A stretch of 45,520 nucleotides of DNA from Podochytrium sp. JEL0797 (taxonomy: Eukaryota; Chytridiomycota; Chytridiomycetes; Chytridiales; Chytriomycetaceae), in NCBI GenBank assembly GCA_027596195.1, contig JADGJG010000092.1, positions 1 to 45,520 of the forward strand, written 5' to 3'. The notes under the pieces are model-generated. The model made no database searches and had not been told where the DNA came from. It saw nothing but the letters and a program-made list of their open reading frames with translations. The position numbers and the translations under genes were made by a program. This document shows, piece after piece, positions 1-10,870 of the stretch (positions within the stretch are counted from its first letter, which is position 1; the number at the start of each line of letters is the position of its first letter).

Positions 1-25
1 AAATGTACTTCAGTTTCTTTATTCG

Positions 26-394
26 TCAATTTTTCATCCATGCGAATGGTCTCAATATTGTTGCGATCGCATCGGACTCCACAAAGTAGAAAACTATGCC
101 AACGCCAACGGAAGATGAGTCTTCTCTTTTTTTCTCAAAGATTTGCATGTCTGACAATTCCGAAACGCGCTTCTTCTTCAAAAAATACAGTAGACGATGC
201 GCTTGGTTGTTCTTGGACACAAAGAAGGACACCTGCTTGGAAATTGTGCAGCGGATGTTGGCCGTGAAGTCTGATTTGGAGGGGAGAAGGGTGATTGGTT
301 GGGCCAACCGGGCTGGGGCACCCGTCTTGACGGAGAACAGCAGTAGTGCGAGCAGATAGGTGATGAGGAGGACCCGCTTTTGTACCTCACACAT
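26..394 (-). CDS. Hypothetical small secreted or membrane-anchored protein
   Basis: A 122-residue frame opens with ATG at 394 and closes with TGA at 26-28. Residues 7-22 (RVLLITYLLALLLFSV) form a strong hydrophobic stretch after a short basic N-terminus, so it reads as a signal peptide or signal anchor. The rest has one Cys, several Lys/Arg runs and no motif I recognise. No neighbour to the left is visible, so an upstream exon or a longer gene is possible. Codons are mixed, which weakly supports coding. I do not know the function. Confidence 0.35.
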   Translation of the reverse strand: MCEVQKRVLLITYLLALLLFSVKTGAPARLAQPITLLPSKSDFTANIRCTISKQVSFFVSKNNQAHRLLYFLKKKRVSELSDMQIFEKKREDSSSVGVGIVFYFVESDAIATILRPFAWMKN

Positions 395-544
395 CTGTCG
401 ATTGAGTCTTTATTGCAAAGGCACGGGACTTTGGGGCGCGCCGCTGTTTGCGTTTTGGAATTCACTTGCTTCGTGTCGCCGGCTCGCTCAGTCACGAGTT
501 CTCTGCTCCGACAGCATCTTGGTTTGGGTTCTGAAAACTGATGA

Positions 545-1114
545 GCTCAGCAAAGTGTTGACTTGCTTCATTCTAAGGTGTTTCTCCGTCTCGAGCATGC
601 CGCAGTTACTGTATTTGAATGCGAACTCATCTCACACCTAGATCTTAACGCATCGATTCTCAAACTCGCGACAAGAACACCCCTCTTCGAAATCGTTTCC
701 GCGGTTACCCAACATTTCAAACTGTCGTCCGATTCTTCCACCACTCTCCACGAAACCCTCAACGCCGTGGACCAATTCATTCAATCGTGTATCCACATCC
801 AACAACACCTCGTGGGCATTTCTTCCTCCACACCTCACCCTCCTTTGGCTAAATTATCTGATGAACTCGTCGACAGTTTAAAAGATGGGATCGAGAATCC
901 ATTCGATAGCACCATCCAGCAAATGTGCATGACTACGAGGACTACTAAGAAGGATCACCCCTTGAGCAATATGCGTGGAAGTGAGCCATTAGGTTTGGGG
1001 GTTTGTGAAATATAAATTCTCGTAACATCATTTGAACAAGGCCTCGTCTCCGACTATCGCATTCTCGTTGGACGGATGATCAATCATCATCGCTGGTCGT
1101 CTCGCCGCGTGTGA
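545..1114 (+). CDS. Uncertain hypothetical gene, two 3' exons, 5' end unresolved
   Basis: A frame open from 545 to 980 is rich in CTC, ATC and AAC codons like the firm genes here, and encodes a helical-looking stretch (for example FEIVSAVTQHFKL). A GTGAGC donor at 981 and an AG at 1039-1040 would join it in phase to 1041-1114, ending at TGA 1112-1114. No in-frame ATG lies near the 5' end, so at least one upstream exon is missing or the locus is a relic. No family recognised. Confidence 0.3.
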
Positions 1115-1393
1115 ATAAATCATCTGTTTGCTCTAATGGGTCCGGCAGAAAATGCCTCTGCGGCCGTCGTTGCCAGCAGGTTGCGGCAACAACTGCTCAT
1201 GGTTTGTGCTCGGGCAAGCCGGCGAAATTTACAATTTTGGAGTTGAACTTTAAGATAAACGAACCCTTTTCTGGAATTGTCAGTTTTCGCCACCTTTTCA
1301 ATCGCCAGTCGAACCCTTCTCCGTCTGATTTACAACCGTCTTGTTGGAGTTATAAACTGCATGGATGTGCAAACAACAAGCAAAACGGAGGGA

Positions 1394-2626
1394 ATGGACC
1401 ATCACCGGCACCCCATTCGCAAGACGAGTCTTCCGAACCGAGAAACTGCCATGGTGGCCGTGCCAATCCAAGGCCGCAAGAGCCTTCCGCGACAACAGCA
1501 ACCACCTTCCCAATCGAGCTCCTCGTATAACACCGACTTGGCGCACGAGTTTGATCAGCTATACGCCGAATTTGAAGAGCTGCGTTTGAAAACGCAACAG
1601 CCTGCAGGCCTCCATACCCCCGTTGCAGAACCGAATTCCACCCACAACTGGCAGCAGGAACTCAAACTGCATCATCACAACAACCCAATTTCTACAAGAC
1701 CGCTGTCTTCGAATTATTCGAAGTCCCCCAGCTCTCATTTGCAATACCACCACCTCCAACGACTCCGCACGTCTTCCTCCTCTCAACATCCTCCCATTGT
1801 CGAAACAACCAACATGTATGCTCTGGATTATCAGCAACGCACGTCCCCAACCACAATGACGCCCACCCACACATTCTCCACGTCCTCACCCACAAGTACA
1901 CTCTTTGCCAACGCAAAACGTCCTTCCATGGATACCCTTCTCACCCGCAATGACATAGCTCCCAACTTGTCTCCCCTCTCCTCCAAACCACCCACCCCCG
2001 TTGACCGTACCTCCTCATCATTTCGTCGCCACCACGAGGGCTACCCCATCTCTCCTTCTCCAGAATACCCCTCCACGTTAACCACTCTCACTTCCCTCCT
2101 CACCGCCACCACGACCCACGCAATCCATCGCGCCTCCTTCCACCGCGGCCCCATCTCTCCTACCTCGGCTCCCATTCCTCCATTCCCCACCACCACAGCG
2201 ATGCATCAGAAAAAGCATCATTCCCTCTTCTCCATGTTCAAACGGAAGTCTACTGACTCAAACTCTGAGAAAGCAAACTGGACACCCTGCGTGCTAGTCG
2301 CGTTGGGAGCGCGTGTATACGTGTATGACATCCCACCTTCAGGAAACCACGCGTCAGGGTCCTTTGATTGGGACTTGTTTCATAAAGGATATCCCGCTGC
2401 TTCCCTTGCGACGAACTCGACTGCGCCACCGCGGGTGGTGATGGAAGTGATTGGGGCGTGTGTTGCCGAGGAAGGGATGTGGGTGCTGAGTGTGACGGGT
2501 TGGGATTTATCGGGTGCGGGAAGGGAGGTGAGAGTGTGGGTAAAGACTGGGGGTTGTGACGAGATGGTGGCTTGGTTGGGAGTTCTGAAGGGGTGTATTG
2601 TCGCTGGACAAGCGCTCGGTGAATGA
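1394..2626 (+). CDS. Ser/Pro/Thr-rich protein with PH-like C-terminus, paralogue A
   Basis: Single-exon gene of about 410 residues, first of three paralogues here (others at 4236-5585 and 26592-27803). Shared blocks in order: an N-terminal helix (LAHEFDQLYAEFEELR), a TTNMYAL motif, a long low-complexity Ser/Pro/Thr/His middle, an LFSMFKRK basic patch, and a C-terminal module with VYVYD, VVMEV, EEGMWVLSVTG and CDEMVAWLGVLK. The last block resembles the final strands and C-terminal helix of a PH fold, so membrane or protein tethering is a reasonable inference; catalysis is not. Start choice is open: ATG 1394 and ATG 1451 both have a purine at -3 and G at +4. The frame stays open to 1277, but those residues are not shared with paralogues. 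Confidence 0.8.
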   Translation: MDHHRHPIRKTSLPNRETAMVAVPIQGRKSLPRQQQPPSQSSSSYNTDLAHEFDQLYAEFEELRLKTQQPAGLHTPVAEPNSTHNWQQELKLHHHNNPISTRPLSSNYSKSPSSHLQYHHLQRLRTSSSSQHPPIVETTNMYALDYQQRTSPTTMTPTHTFSTSSPTSTLFANAKRPSMDTLLTRNDIAPNLSPLSSKPPTPVDRTSSSFRRHHEGYPISPSPEYPSTLTTLTSLLTATTTHAIHRASFHRGPISPTSAPIPPFPTTTAMHQKKHHSLFSMFKRKSTDSNSEKANWTPCVLVALGARVYVYDIPPSGNHASGSFDWDLFHKGYPAASLATNSTAPPRVVMEVIGACVAEEGMWVLSVTGWDLSGAGREVRVWVKTGGCDEMVAWLGVLKGCIVAGQALGE

Positions 2627-2820
2627 GTTTAGCCCTTAATCCCTTAATAAATAATGATTCTTTGCTGTATATTCGCGTTGCCCCCTTGAAATGGTTGATT
2701 ACATTATCCACACCTTCTCGCAGCGAAAACACCCATAGTGTTAATATCGAAAGAAAGAGTGGCAACCTTAATCATAATTCCGGCCTTTGTTGGTCTCCAG
2801 CAAAATCCTGGTGAAACTCT

Positions 2821-3459
2821 GCTTGGCACACATTGTCGCCTTGTCGGCAGAATTCCTGATGCTTCCCAAGGCCTGTGTCAATCAAATGCATTGACTTGAG
2901 TCATAATTCGTTGACAGGGGACATTCCCGAATTCGTTGGCCAATTTCAAACCCTCCGTCAATTTTTCGTCTCTCATAAAGGAGAAATTCCAGTGACACTG
3001 GGGAAACTCACCCTCCTGGAAAAACTGAATCTCCCAAACAACAAGGGTCTCAGTGGAAAGCTCCCCCCGGAATTGGGGAATCTAAACGGATGGTATTATT
3101 GGATCTCGGCGAAATATCAGTCTCTGGACCAATTCCTCGTGAATGGGGTAATTTGGTGCAACTCATGGGATTGTATTTGAGCGACAATCCAAATTTGAAA
3201 TGCCCAATCCCGGCAGAACTCGGAAACTGCAATCAGCTGAGAGTTTTAGGCCTCGCCAGCTGCAATTTACATGGCACCATCCCACGTGATGGGCAGACTG
3301 ACGATACTTGAATATGCTGTCTTCCACAACAACTCACTGTCGCGAAAATTGCCGGAAGAGCTGGGAGATTTGGATAATCTGCAATTGCTGAGTGTTCGTG
3401 GAAACGAGAAGTTGACTTGTCATTTTAAATTTCGCGAAGGCGTTGAGTTTTTGATTTGA
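2821..3459 (+). pseudogene. Frameshifted leucine-rich-repeat gene remnant
   Basis: Plant-type 24-residue LRRs of the LxxLxLxxNxLxGxIP kind run through the stretch but change frame. LSHNSLTGDIPEFVG lies near 2890 in one frame, a second block (GPIPREWGNLVQLMGLYL) near 3130-3190 in another, and a third block with NNSLSRKLPEELGDLDNL near 3330-3390 back in the first frame. No ATG precedes the first block in frame and there is no signal peptide or membrane segment. Chytrids do carry LRR proteins of this type, usually secreted or membrane-bound. This looks like a decayed piece of one. Splicing cannot easily rescue all frame changes because the shifts fall inside repeats. Confidence 0.7.
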
Positions 3460-4235
3460 TCCAATACATTTTGACGTTTTCACATTTGTCACTTATTTCT
3501 GAAGAAAATCTTGTGGAACTCAACAGCTCCCATTGGTTGCGGGCGCGTTCGTGGCCATCGCCCCCCCGCGCTGCGGCATACATACACAAGGTTGCATTCT
3601 TGGGTGGGTATATGCAACCAACGCATTTTCTCGTTTCCATTTCGATTTTCGTTTGGTGTGGCCGTTCGGTTTCAAAGATGCACGATCTGATTAATAATTT
3701 GTCAATACTTACGCGACATTTGGAAGTGGTTCCTTCATCTCACATTCGTTTATCAATTTCTTCGTGTCTTCTTCATCTATTCCACGGTGGCACACCCAAT
3801 TTCCGATGGAGTCTCGGGGGAAAAGATTTATTCATTTTGATTCTGAGAATTAACAAGTGGGTCAAAAGTTATGAATGAAATCGGCTTGTGGGTCACTCAA
3901 CCACTTGCCCTCTCCAGCTCTCTCCCTTTCGCGAGATCTGGGATCACAAGCAATCGCTTTGTACCCTCGCCAACTGCCAATTGCGGGACATGTCCGCACT
4001 TGAAACGCGAAACAGAAAGAATGTTTGTTTATCAAATTAATTACATTTTCTCTGAAGATCATTCATTTGACATCTGCAATTCCGCCGAGACACCCCCACA
4101 AAAAGACACACCGAAAAAAAGAGATCAAAACCCGCCTTCACGCCTCCGAACGCCTCCGAACAGCTGGGTCATCGCCGCCACCCCCGGAAAAAGAAAAGCC
4201 ACAAAACCAGGACCCACTGCCATCGACGATCAAAC
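3460..4235. other. Intergenic stretch upstream of paralogue B
   Basis: No supportable gene. One open frame (3456-3878) lacks an ATG and shows no codon preference. The last 100 bases before 4236 are rich in A and C, as expected for a leader. Promoter elements could not be assigned. Confidence 0.5.
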
Positions 4236-5585
4236 ATGGAAACCTACTACCCCCAGCGCAAATCGAGCCTCGGAAACATGGACGCCTACCTCCTCGCCGG
4301 CATCGTCCCCGAGATGGACTACCAGACGATTGAACACGAGTTCCGCCTGCTTGAAGAGCAAGTCGCGCAACAGTCGGAGGTTCGGAGACAACGCAAAGCG
4401 AGTTTGGAGAACACATCGGGGGTCATGATGGCGAAACAACGGACGAATCCGTCGCCTCAACACCAGGAGAGACATCAGCAACAATACCAGCAATACCAGC
4501 AGCTGAATGCTCACAGGCGGCCTTCTACCCCGACGATTACTTCACCTCTTTTGAGTGAGTTAAGCCGGAGTGGAATGGGCGGTCGCAGTGTAACCGCGAA
4601 CCCGGCGATGCCCAAGAACACGAAACCCACGTTCCAAACGACCAACATGTACGCCATTGATCAATTCTACGCCGATCAGCAGCACAAGCACCTCCTCCAA
4701 CAGCAACAGCAACATTTCACCAGACAAGCTTCTCCTTCGCCTATGTCCCCTCGCAGCGGAGCTTCCCCTCACGAAACCCAGCCTCAGAATCGCTCCCGTG
4801 AACCTTCCCTGGACAGCGTGTCCACGCACTACTCCATCCCCGGATCACCCTCCCGCGTAGCCCCCTCCCCCCTCGGATCCCGTAATCCCAAAACCCTCCC
4901 CGACATACCCCCCGCATCCCTCCACGCCAAACGATCGAACCCGCAACTCAAGATTGTCATCCAACCCGCGTCGCAAGGATATCCCGCCCCCACTTCGAGT
5001 TACAACGCGTTGGTTCAGTTTGGCGGACCTATCACCCATGGGTGGATTCAACGCGGGGATCCGATTGCGCGTCGCGGGGAGGGAGGTGGTGGTGCGTCGC
5101 AAGTGAGTTTGACGCCGCAACCACTCGGATTCGTGACATCGCCAGTGTCGAGTTCGGTGTCTCCCAAGATGAGCAAGTTTTTCAGCATATTCAAAAAGAG
5201 CACGGGCTCTCCCATGGCATTTTCTTCTTCCGAAAATGACTCGCCGTTCGGAAAGCCCGTGGGCAAGCTGACACCGAGTACCATGAGTGTGTTTCAAAAC
5301 CGCTTGTACTTTTTCGATCAGGTCAAATCGCCCCATGCGGCTGGTTGTGCCATTTTGAGTCCGCGACACAGCCGCGAATGGAAGGACCAAAGTGCGCAGG
5401 TTGTGATGGAAGTGAAGGAGGCGTTTGTGGCGCGAGATGGTGTGTGGGTGATTCAGGTGGTTGGGAGGGAGTTGGTGAGTGGCGTGGAGTGTGATTTGAT
5501 GCTGCAGGCGGCGGACTGTGATGAGATGGTGCGGTGGCTTCGGGTTTTGAAGTCGGCCATTGCGGCGGACGCGAAAATGTTGTAA
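4236..5585 (+). CDS. Gln/Ser-rich protein with PH-like C-terminus, paralogue B
   Basis: Single-exon 449-residue protein. The start has a good context (AAACATGG) and the same layout as paralogue A: an N-terminal helix (YQTIEHEFRLLEEQV), a Gln-rich run around residues 80-95, the TTNMYAI block near 140, a Gln/His-rich stretch, an FFSIFKKS basic patch near 320, and a C-terminal PH-like module with RLYFFDQVK, QVVMEVKEAF, GVWVIQVVG and CDEMVRWLRVLKSA. The conserved ends and variable middle suggest that the helix and the PH-like module are the working parts. The exact biochemical role is unknown. The nearest downstream gene is the zinc-finger gene at 6776; the same pair of families recurs at 26.6-30.9 kb. 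Confidence 0.85.
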   Translation: METYYPQRKSSLGNMDAYLLAGIVPEMDYQTIEHEFRLLEEQVAQQSEVRRQRKASLENTSGVMMAKQRTNPSPQHQERHQQQYQQYQQLNAHRRPSTPTITSPLLSELSRSGMGGRSVTANPAMPKNTKPTFQTTNMYAIDQFYADQQHKHLLQQQQQHFTRQASPSPMSPRSGASPHETQPQNRSREPSLDSVSTHYSIPGSPSRVAPSPLGSRNPKTLPDIPPASLHAKRSNPQLKIVIQPASQGYPAPTSSYNALVQFGGPITHGWIQRGDPIARRGEGGGGASQVSLTPQPLGFVTSPVSSSVSPKMSKFFSIFKKSTGSPMAFSSSENDSPFGKPVGKLTPSTMSVFQNRLYFFDQVKSPHAAGCAILSPRHSREWKDQSAQVVMEVKEAFVARDGVWVIQVVGRELVSGVECDLMLQAADCDEMVRWLRVLKSAIAADAKML

Positions 5586-6775
5586 TTCATACCGAGTGCC
5601 GGTTTCCTGTTGTATATGATTTTGCAGCTTCCACCATATGGAACAATATTTATCAAATGAAAACATCATGTATATTATTCTTTGTCATTTCTTTCATTTA
5701 ACGGGTTTCTCAACGTTTCTGCCTCGTTTTCGGACATTATTGGGACATGATTCCAGAAATTACTTTTCGACCGGGGCACAAATGCCAAAGAATATATATC
5801 CTTTTATTGTATTCTGTTAGTGTCAGAAGATTTGATTTGCTTGAGCTTCAAAATTAAAAAATTCGAACACTCTTTCTCCTCAAGTTTTGATATAAAATCT
5901 TTCGACGTCACTTTCATTTCATTCTATTAGTTAGCAAACGCGACTTTTTGGTCTTACAAGCTATTTCGTGGTTGTGGGTCAATATGCATTATCTCCAACC
6001 ACGACGAAGATAGCAGTGACTCACTCGGACCCGAATCGCATGCGGCACACATGTCCTACTCTGCTATGCTTATGCTATCCGTGTTGGTTCATAAAGTTGC
6101 TGATAAGACCGTGACATGACCTTGCGTGAATCACGGAAATGACGACAGCCACCCGTATGAAGTCGCCATACCCTTCATTACTGATATCACATGGTTCGAA
6201 ACAGGCAGTGCGTTCATTCCACTTTTTTAACTCTTATTTGTAGGAGCTATAAGATGTATCTCTCCGAGCCGCGTCTCGGACATCCGCTGAACCGTCAGTT
6301 TTTTACCTTTTTCGATTGCATTTTCAGTGAATTATAGTCAACGACCCTGGATAATATTATCTCAAGTCTCTTGTCGTAGGTATTCTGCATCGTTCATTCG
6401 CGATTCGACTCAGCTTTGGGTTCAAAATCAAAAGCCAAGCACTTGAGATTCCGTTCGGGTCGAGACTTCGTTGCCGCAGCCCCCCTGCAAACTTTGATAC
6501 TCTGAATTATTTTATTGTTTGTTTTCCGCATCGCTTGGTGCTCGGGGTTTTGCGAGGCCAATTTTTTCTTCGTTGCCCGTCGCTTCATCATCGTTTGAGA
6601 CCTCGGCCCGAAAAGCTTCCGCAAACAATTGCACCTCGCCAACCACTGCGCTATCACGGCCCGCCCACCCACTCCCCCCCGCAGCCCTCTCTCCTCTCCA
6701 GCCCTTGCCCTCCTAACGCGTCCTAGCCACGCCCTAGTCTACCTGTCCTCTCCTAGCACCCAGCCACACCCCCTA
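5586..6775. other. Long intergenic region before zinc-finger gene 1
   Basis: About 1.2 kb with no credible coding sequence. It is AT-rich from 5640 to about 5950, then mixed, and becomes very C-rich from about 6640 to the start codon at 6776. I looked for tRNA-like cloverleaf parts and found none. The C-rich stretch before the ATG probably includes the core promoter and leader. Confidence 0.5.
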
Positions 6776-9775
6776 ATGGCCCCCCGCAAGCGCACGTCCT
6801 CGATCCAGTCGTACTTCCCCGTCAGCTCCACGCCCGTTCGCCGCAGCGGCCGCCCCACAAACAACTCGCAGGCAGCCGAGATCGCAAAGCACCCCGCCCC
6901 GCTGTCCCTCGCACCCCACCAGCACACGCACACCGAGGAGATGCACGCACTCCCGCTGAGGTACGATTTGTTTTATCTCCAAACAAGGCCTTGTTTGCGT
7001 TTTTTGCCCGTGACACCACCACGACGAAAAAGTCCGAAAAAAAAACTAAAAACCATGTTCCGCAGCACCCTGCGCACAACTCCGATCGTCAAGGTTAAGA
7101 ACGCAAGGCGGAAGAAAAGGTGCGCCGTGAACTCCCCTTTTTTTTCTTGTTCCGATTGGAACTCTAAATCACGTCCGAAAAATCCGCAGCAAACCCACCT
7201 CTGCTCCCACACCGAACGCGCCCCTCCTCACGCCCCACAGCCTCTTCTTCCCCGCCACGCCCTTCAGCACCGTCCACACGCCCGCGAAACCTGTCAAATC
7301 CGACACCCACTCCCACGTGTCGTGCTGCGGCCACCACTTTGACTTTGACAGCTTTGTCCTCCACAACGCCCAGCACCACCTCAACGCTGCTCCCTCCACC
7401 AAAATGGGGGGCCTGTCTCTCATCAACACGACCGTCGCCACCGTCCTCTTCAAGACCCCGCATCCCGCCGCCTCGGCATTGTTGCCACCCACTCCCGCTG
7501 ACACCCCAGTTACCCCAGCACTCGACCGCGCCACGGCACACCTCAAGTCCATCTCCTTCTTGTACGAAGAGCTCGAGGCAGCCGAGGAGGAAATCTACTG
7601 GACCCAAAGTCCCGCCGCTTTTGAGACGAGCTCCCTCTACGCGACACGTCCGGTTGAGGAACCGCCAAAAGACGAGGTGTCTCCTTCGTGGTTTGTTATC
7701 CCGGATGTCGTTGGTGAGTGTAAGGAATCCGTGCTGGCGCCGCCGCCTATGGTCGTGGAAAAAACGCCAATGAAGGGAGGCCACTTGTTCGACTTTACCG
7801 AGTTTATGGGCAACAGCTCCAGCAGTGCGGATCACCCGCTTGGCGGGTTGTGGACTGGAGAAGAGCACGGACGAATGCTGGCGGGAGTCAATTTCGACCC
7901 CACTTACTCGTCTGGATCGTCTGTGAGCACGGTGGGTCTCATGACCCCAGCTGCAGCGGGTTCCTCTGGACTGTCTCGAGTCTACGACACGAGCTCCCTC
8001 TCGAGTTGCAACGGCAAGTCGGACATGACCAAGAAACGGGGCAAAGCCGCGTACAAGCCGTCGTTGAAACGCAGCGCCGCCAAGGAGGCTAAGGCGATGG
8101 CTGTGACTGCTGCTGCGGATGCGTTCAGGCTCTCCAAGAACATGTATGGGGATTCGATCGAGGCGACGCCGGCACCTGTGAGGGGTTGTGTGATGGATTT
8201 CAAGTCGGTTGGGTTTGATGAGACGCCGGGTCCCATGGCTCCGTTGGATTTGCAGCGGCTTATGGTGGCTGCGAGTGTCGAGGAGAAGAAAAAGCCAGCT
8301 CCCAAGAAGCGGAGCGGGAAGCAGGGGGCTCCCCGAAAGCGGTCACGCAAAGGTGAGGTTTCCTCATTTTTTTTCGGCTTCTTGAACTCCACTTGAACTC
8401 GACCTCGTTTATTATGTTTTGCTTTCGAAATTGCTGACCAAAAAAAAAATTGGCTTGTAACCTGCTAGACTCGTACGCCTTCCTCGACGACGACAAAGAA
8501 AACTGTTCCGCATCGAGCCCCGTCGCGTCCCTCATGAGCTTTGCCGATTCAGCCTTCACGAACCAAACCCTTGACACCTCTTCACGTCGCAGCTCGTTTG
8601 GCGGCACAGCCAACGACGAATTGGACGAATTCTCTCCCATCGAAGCAAACTCGTCGCTCCTCCTCTCCTTCACGGAAGCCATTTCTTCTTCGGACCTTAC
8701 AGCTGTGAACGACACGGACCAGTTGGACGCGTTGTTGCGGAACACGGCTTCACCGTTTGTTGTTGGGGAAAGCTCGGACTGCGCTGAAGCCGCTGCGGGG
8801 TTGTCTTCGTCATCAGCGTCCGCGAGTCACGATTCCGAAATCCCGTTGCCCGATAGTGCCCACTCGTATTTAGACCATGCCTTGGAGTTCCTCCCCGCTG
8901 GAATGAGACCTCCGCTTTCGACGCTCACGGACGAAAACTCTTGCAGCGCGGAGGAAATGATGAAGTACATGATGATGATGATTGAGGCCACGACTCCAGT
9001 TACTGCGGAAGCGGAAGGTGTCGGTGCGATTCCGTTGACTTCAGAGCCGGCGGCGGGCGGTAGTGGTGGACATGGCAACATGTGGACGGATTTGATCAAG
9101 TTTGAGGAGGTGGATGAGGTTGCGATTACGGCTTTTGCAGGAAGTGCAGGTGCAGGAGGGAGTGGTTCTTCGTCCTCGTCTTTAGAGACTGTGCGTGTGG
9201 ATGCGGAGGATGAGTTGTTTTACATCTCGCACATGTTGGGTGCGGGTGGTGGTGGTGCTGGAGATGCTGTTGCGTGGGATGATTCGGCAGCTGCTGCGGC
9301 GGGGTTGTGTTTGCCTGGGTTCTTGGAGCCGCATGCGGTTGGTGGAGATTCCACGATGGAGTTGTTTTTGAGGACTGGGGGGAAGGAGGTGTCGGTGGAA
9401 GGAATGGATACGAGTTTGTTGTTGGGACGCGGTCAGGGTTCGACCATGCATGAGCTTGAAGTGGAGGAGGAGGAGGAGAAGGAAGAGGAGGTGGAGGAGA
9501 AGTTTGGGCGCGTTGATTCAGGTATTTCGATGGAGATGGATCAGAAGGAGGGCGCGAGTTATTCGATTGTCGGGCGTCCACCTTATACGTGTCAGGTGGC
9601 TGGGTGCGGCAAGATTTATACGAGCAGAACGGGATACAAGTACGTTTTTCTTTTTGTGTTTGTTGGTTCGCGTTGTTTTGTTTATTGACTTTTTGTTTCA
9701 AACAGGTATCACTTGAACGTCCACAGAAAAGCGGATGTGAAGGAAGAACGTCGGTTGGAGAAAATGTCTGTCTAA
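6776..9775 (+). CDS. Dual zinc-finger protein, paralogue 1 (putative transcription factor)
   Basis: Five exons: 6776-6960, 7066-7119, 7190-8352, 8469-9639 and 9706-9775, giving 880 residues. The N-terminus has a basic RKR stretch, SSIQSYFP (weakly PIP-box-like) and TPVRRSGRP. A short Cys-Cys/His-His element lies at about residues 125-143 (SCCGHHFDFDSFVLH), then NAAPSTKMGGL. The middle is acidic and Ser-rich with PPLSTLT and MWTDLIKF blocks. The last two exons together encode a classical C2H2 finger (C842, C847, H860, H864; C-x4-C-x12-H-x3-H) and a basic tail, so splicing of the last intron is required to complete the finger. Every domain block and every intron phase matches the paralogue at 28353-30910. 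A DNA-binding regulator is likely; targets are unknown. Confidence 0.87.
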
Positions 9776-10132
9776 AAGCGTTTCGTGGAAGGAAGGGAAG
9801 GAGGGAGTTTGTCGTTGTTTCCGTCTTGTTGTTTTCGCGCACCATTCATTCCTACTCCACCTCTTTGTGGATCGTTCCAAACCATTTAACCCACCCCCTT
9901 ACTCTAGACCATTATCTTATCCCTCTTTTCCTTATTCTTTCTGTTTTTGCTCTAATTTAATCTGTTTTTGTCGTGCGGACTTTCCCCCCCCCCCTTCTTT
10001 CTCTTTCTCCTTGTTTGTTGTGTAAATAAAAAACATCTGCAAAAATACAGGGTTTTCCTCATGTAATTTTGTGTGCAGATTTGTGCGGTTGGGTGGAATT
10101 AAGAGGAGTTTATCGCGTTTTGACGAGGAAGT
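9776..10132. other. Convergent 3' region between zinc-finger gene 1 and the DUF1764 gene
   Basis: Both neighbours end here. A pyrimidine tract with ten consecutive C lies near 9985-9995, followed by CT-rich sequence, then an AATAAAAA signal near 10025 that fits polyadenylation of the plus-strand gene. No gene seen. Confidence 0.55.
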
Positions 10133-10679
10133 TTAATAACAACACCAACACTCGAACGGGCATTGCGCGGTATCCCCATTTCCAGTTCCAATCTGCAAAT
10201 CCGTGTTGTAAAAGACTCTGAGTCCATCGTCCGTTCGTTCTGCGTTGGGGCCACAGGATCACAAAATAAGTTCCCAACCACAAACCAAAACAAGGCAAGT
10301 GAAAAACTCAACTCGAACTCGAAGAAGTACCCCTACTGTCTGCAAACCCATCATCCACGTCTCCTTCCATCTTTTTGGGCGGCGCAGGACGCGCCGCGGG
10401 CACTGCGAATCGGAAATCGACCGTTTCGACCTTTTTGGCAGCCGAGGTGACTTCTTTTACGGGCATATCGTCGACACTCGTTGGTTTGGGTTTCGCGGAT
10501 TCGGTGGGGGTTGTTTTCTTGGACTTTTTGGGCCGGTCGGTTGTTGTTGATGCTGTGGATTCGGGTTCGGGCTTGCGCTTGGTGGATTTCTTTGTGGATT
10601 CGGTTGGTGGTATCGGGTCCTTTTTGAGGGTGGATGCTTTCTTCTTGCTGCCGCCAAAGATGTCGTCGATTTCGCTCAT
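10133..10679 (-). CDS. DUF1764 family protein
   Basis: Two exons on the minus strand, 10679-10331 and 10239-10133, give 151 residues. The protein starts MSEIDDIFGGSKKK, has a Lys/Pro/Ser/Thr-rich disordered middle, and ends in the family signature: DDGFADSR, then TDDGLRVFYNTDL, then CPFECWCCY at the extreme C-terminus. The Cys cluster is only reached by splicing the 91-base intron (10240-10330), since the unspliced frame ends in a poly-Ser stop. DUF1764 proteins are small, conserved in eukaryotes and of unknown function. ATG 10679 is chosen over the in-frame ATG at 10715 because the family begins MSEIDDIF. Confidence 0.88.
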
Positions 10680-10870
10680 GCTGTGCGTGTTGGTTCGAGA
10701 ATTGCGCGTGATCAAAAAAAAAAAAAAAAACTTGGGATTCCGCGGAAAATTGTCGCAACGCGTTTGGATTTACAAACATTCCAGGCTTTCGAACGCGTTT
10801 CCATTGTCGCGCGATTTGATCAGAGACCCCGCACCCCCTTTTGTAGAACCCACACGTCAACACCTCTGGA
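10680..10870. promoter_or_regulatory. Bidirectional promoter between DUF1764 gene and K+ channel gene
   Basis: The two start codons face away from each other across 191 bases, so both transcripts must start here. The stretch holds a run of 17 A (10714-10730), a typical nucleosome-poor element in fungi. No TATA box was recognised. Confidence 0.5.

Noticed and set aside
4845..5669. 274-codon minus-strand frame opposite PH-like paralogue B
   Set aside because: Antisense shadow; the plus-strand product has two paralogues supporting it.
5586..6775. tRNA or structured RNA in the long gene-free stretch
   Set aside because: No A-box/B-box pair or cloverleaf could be built by eye.
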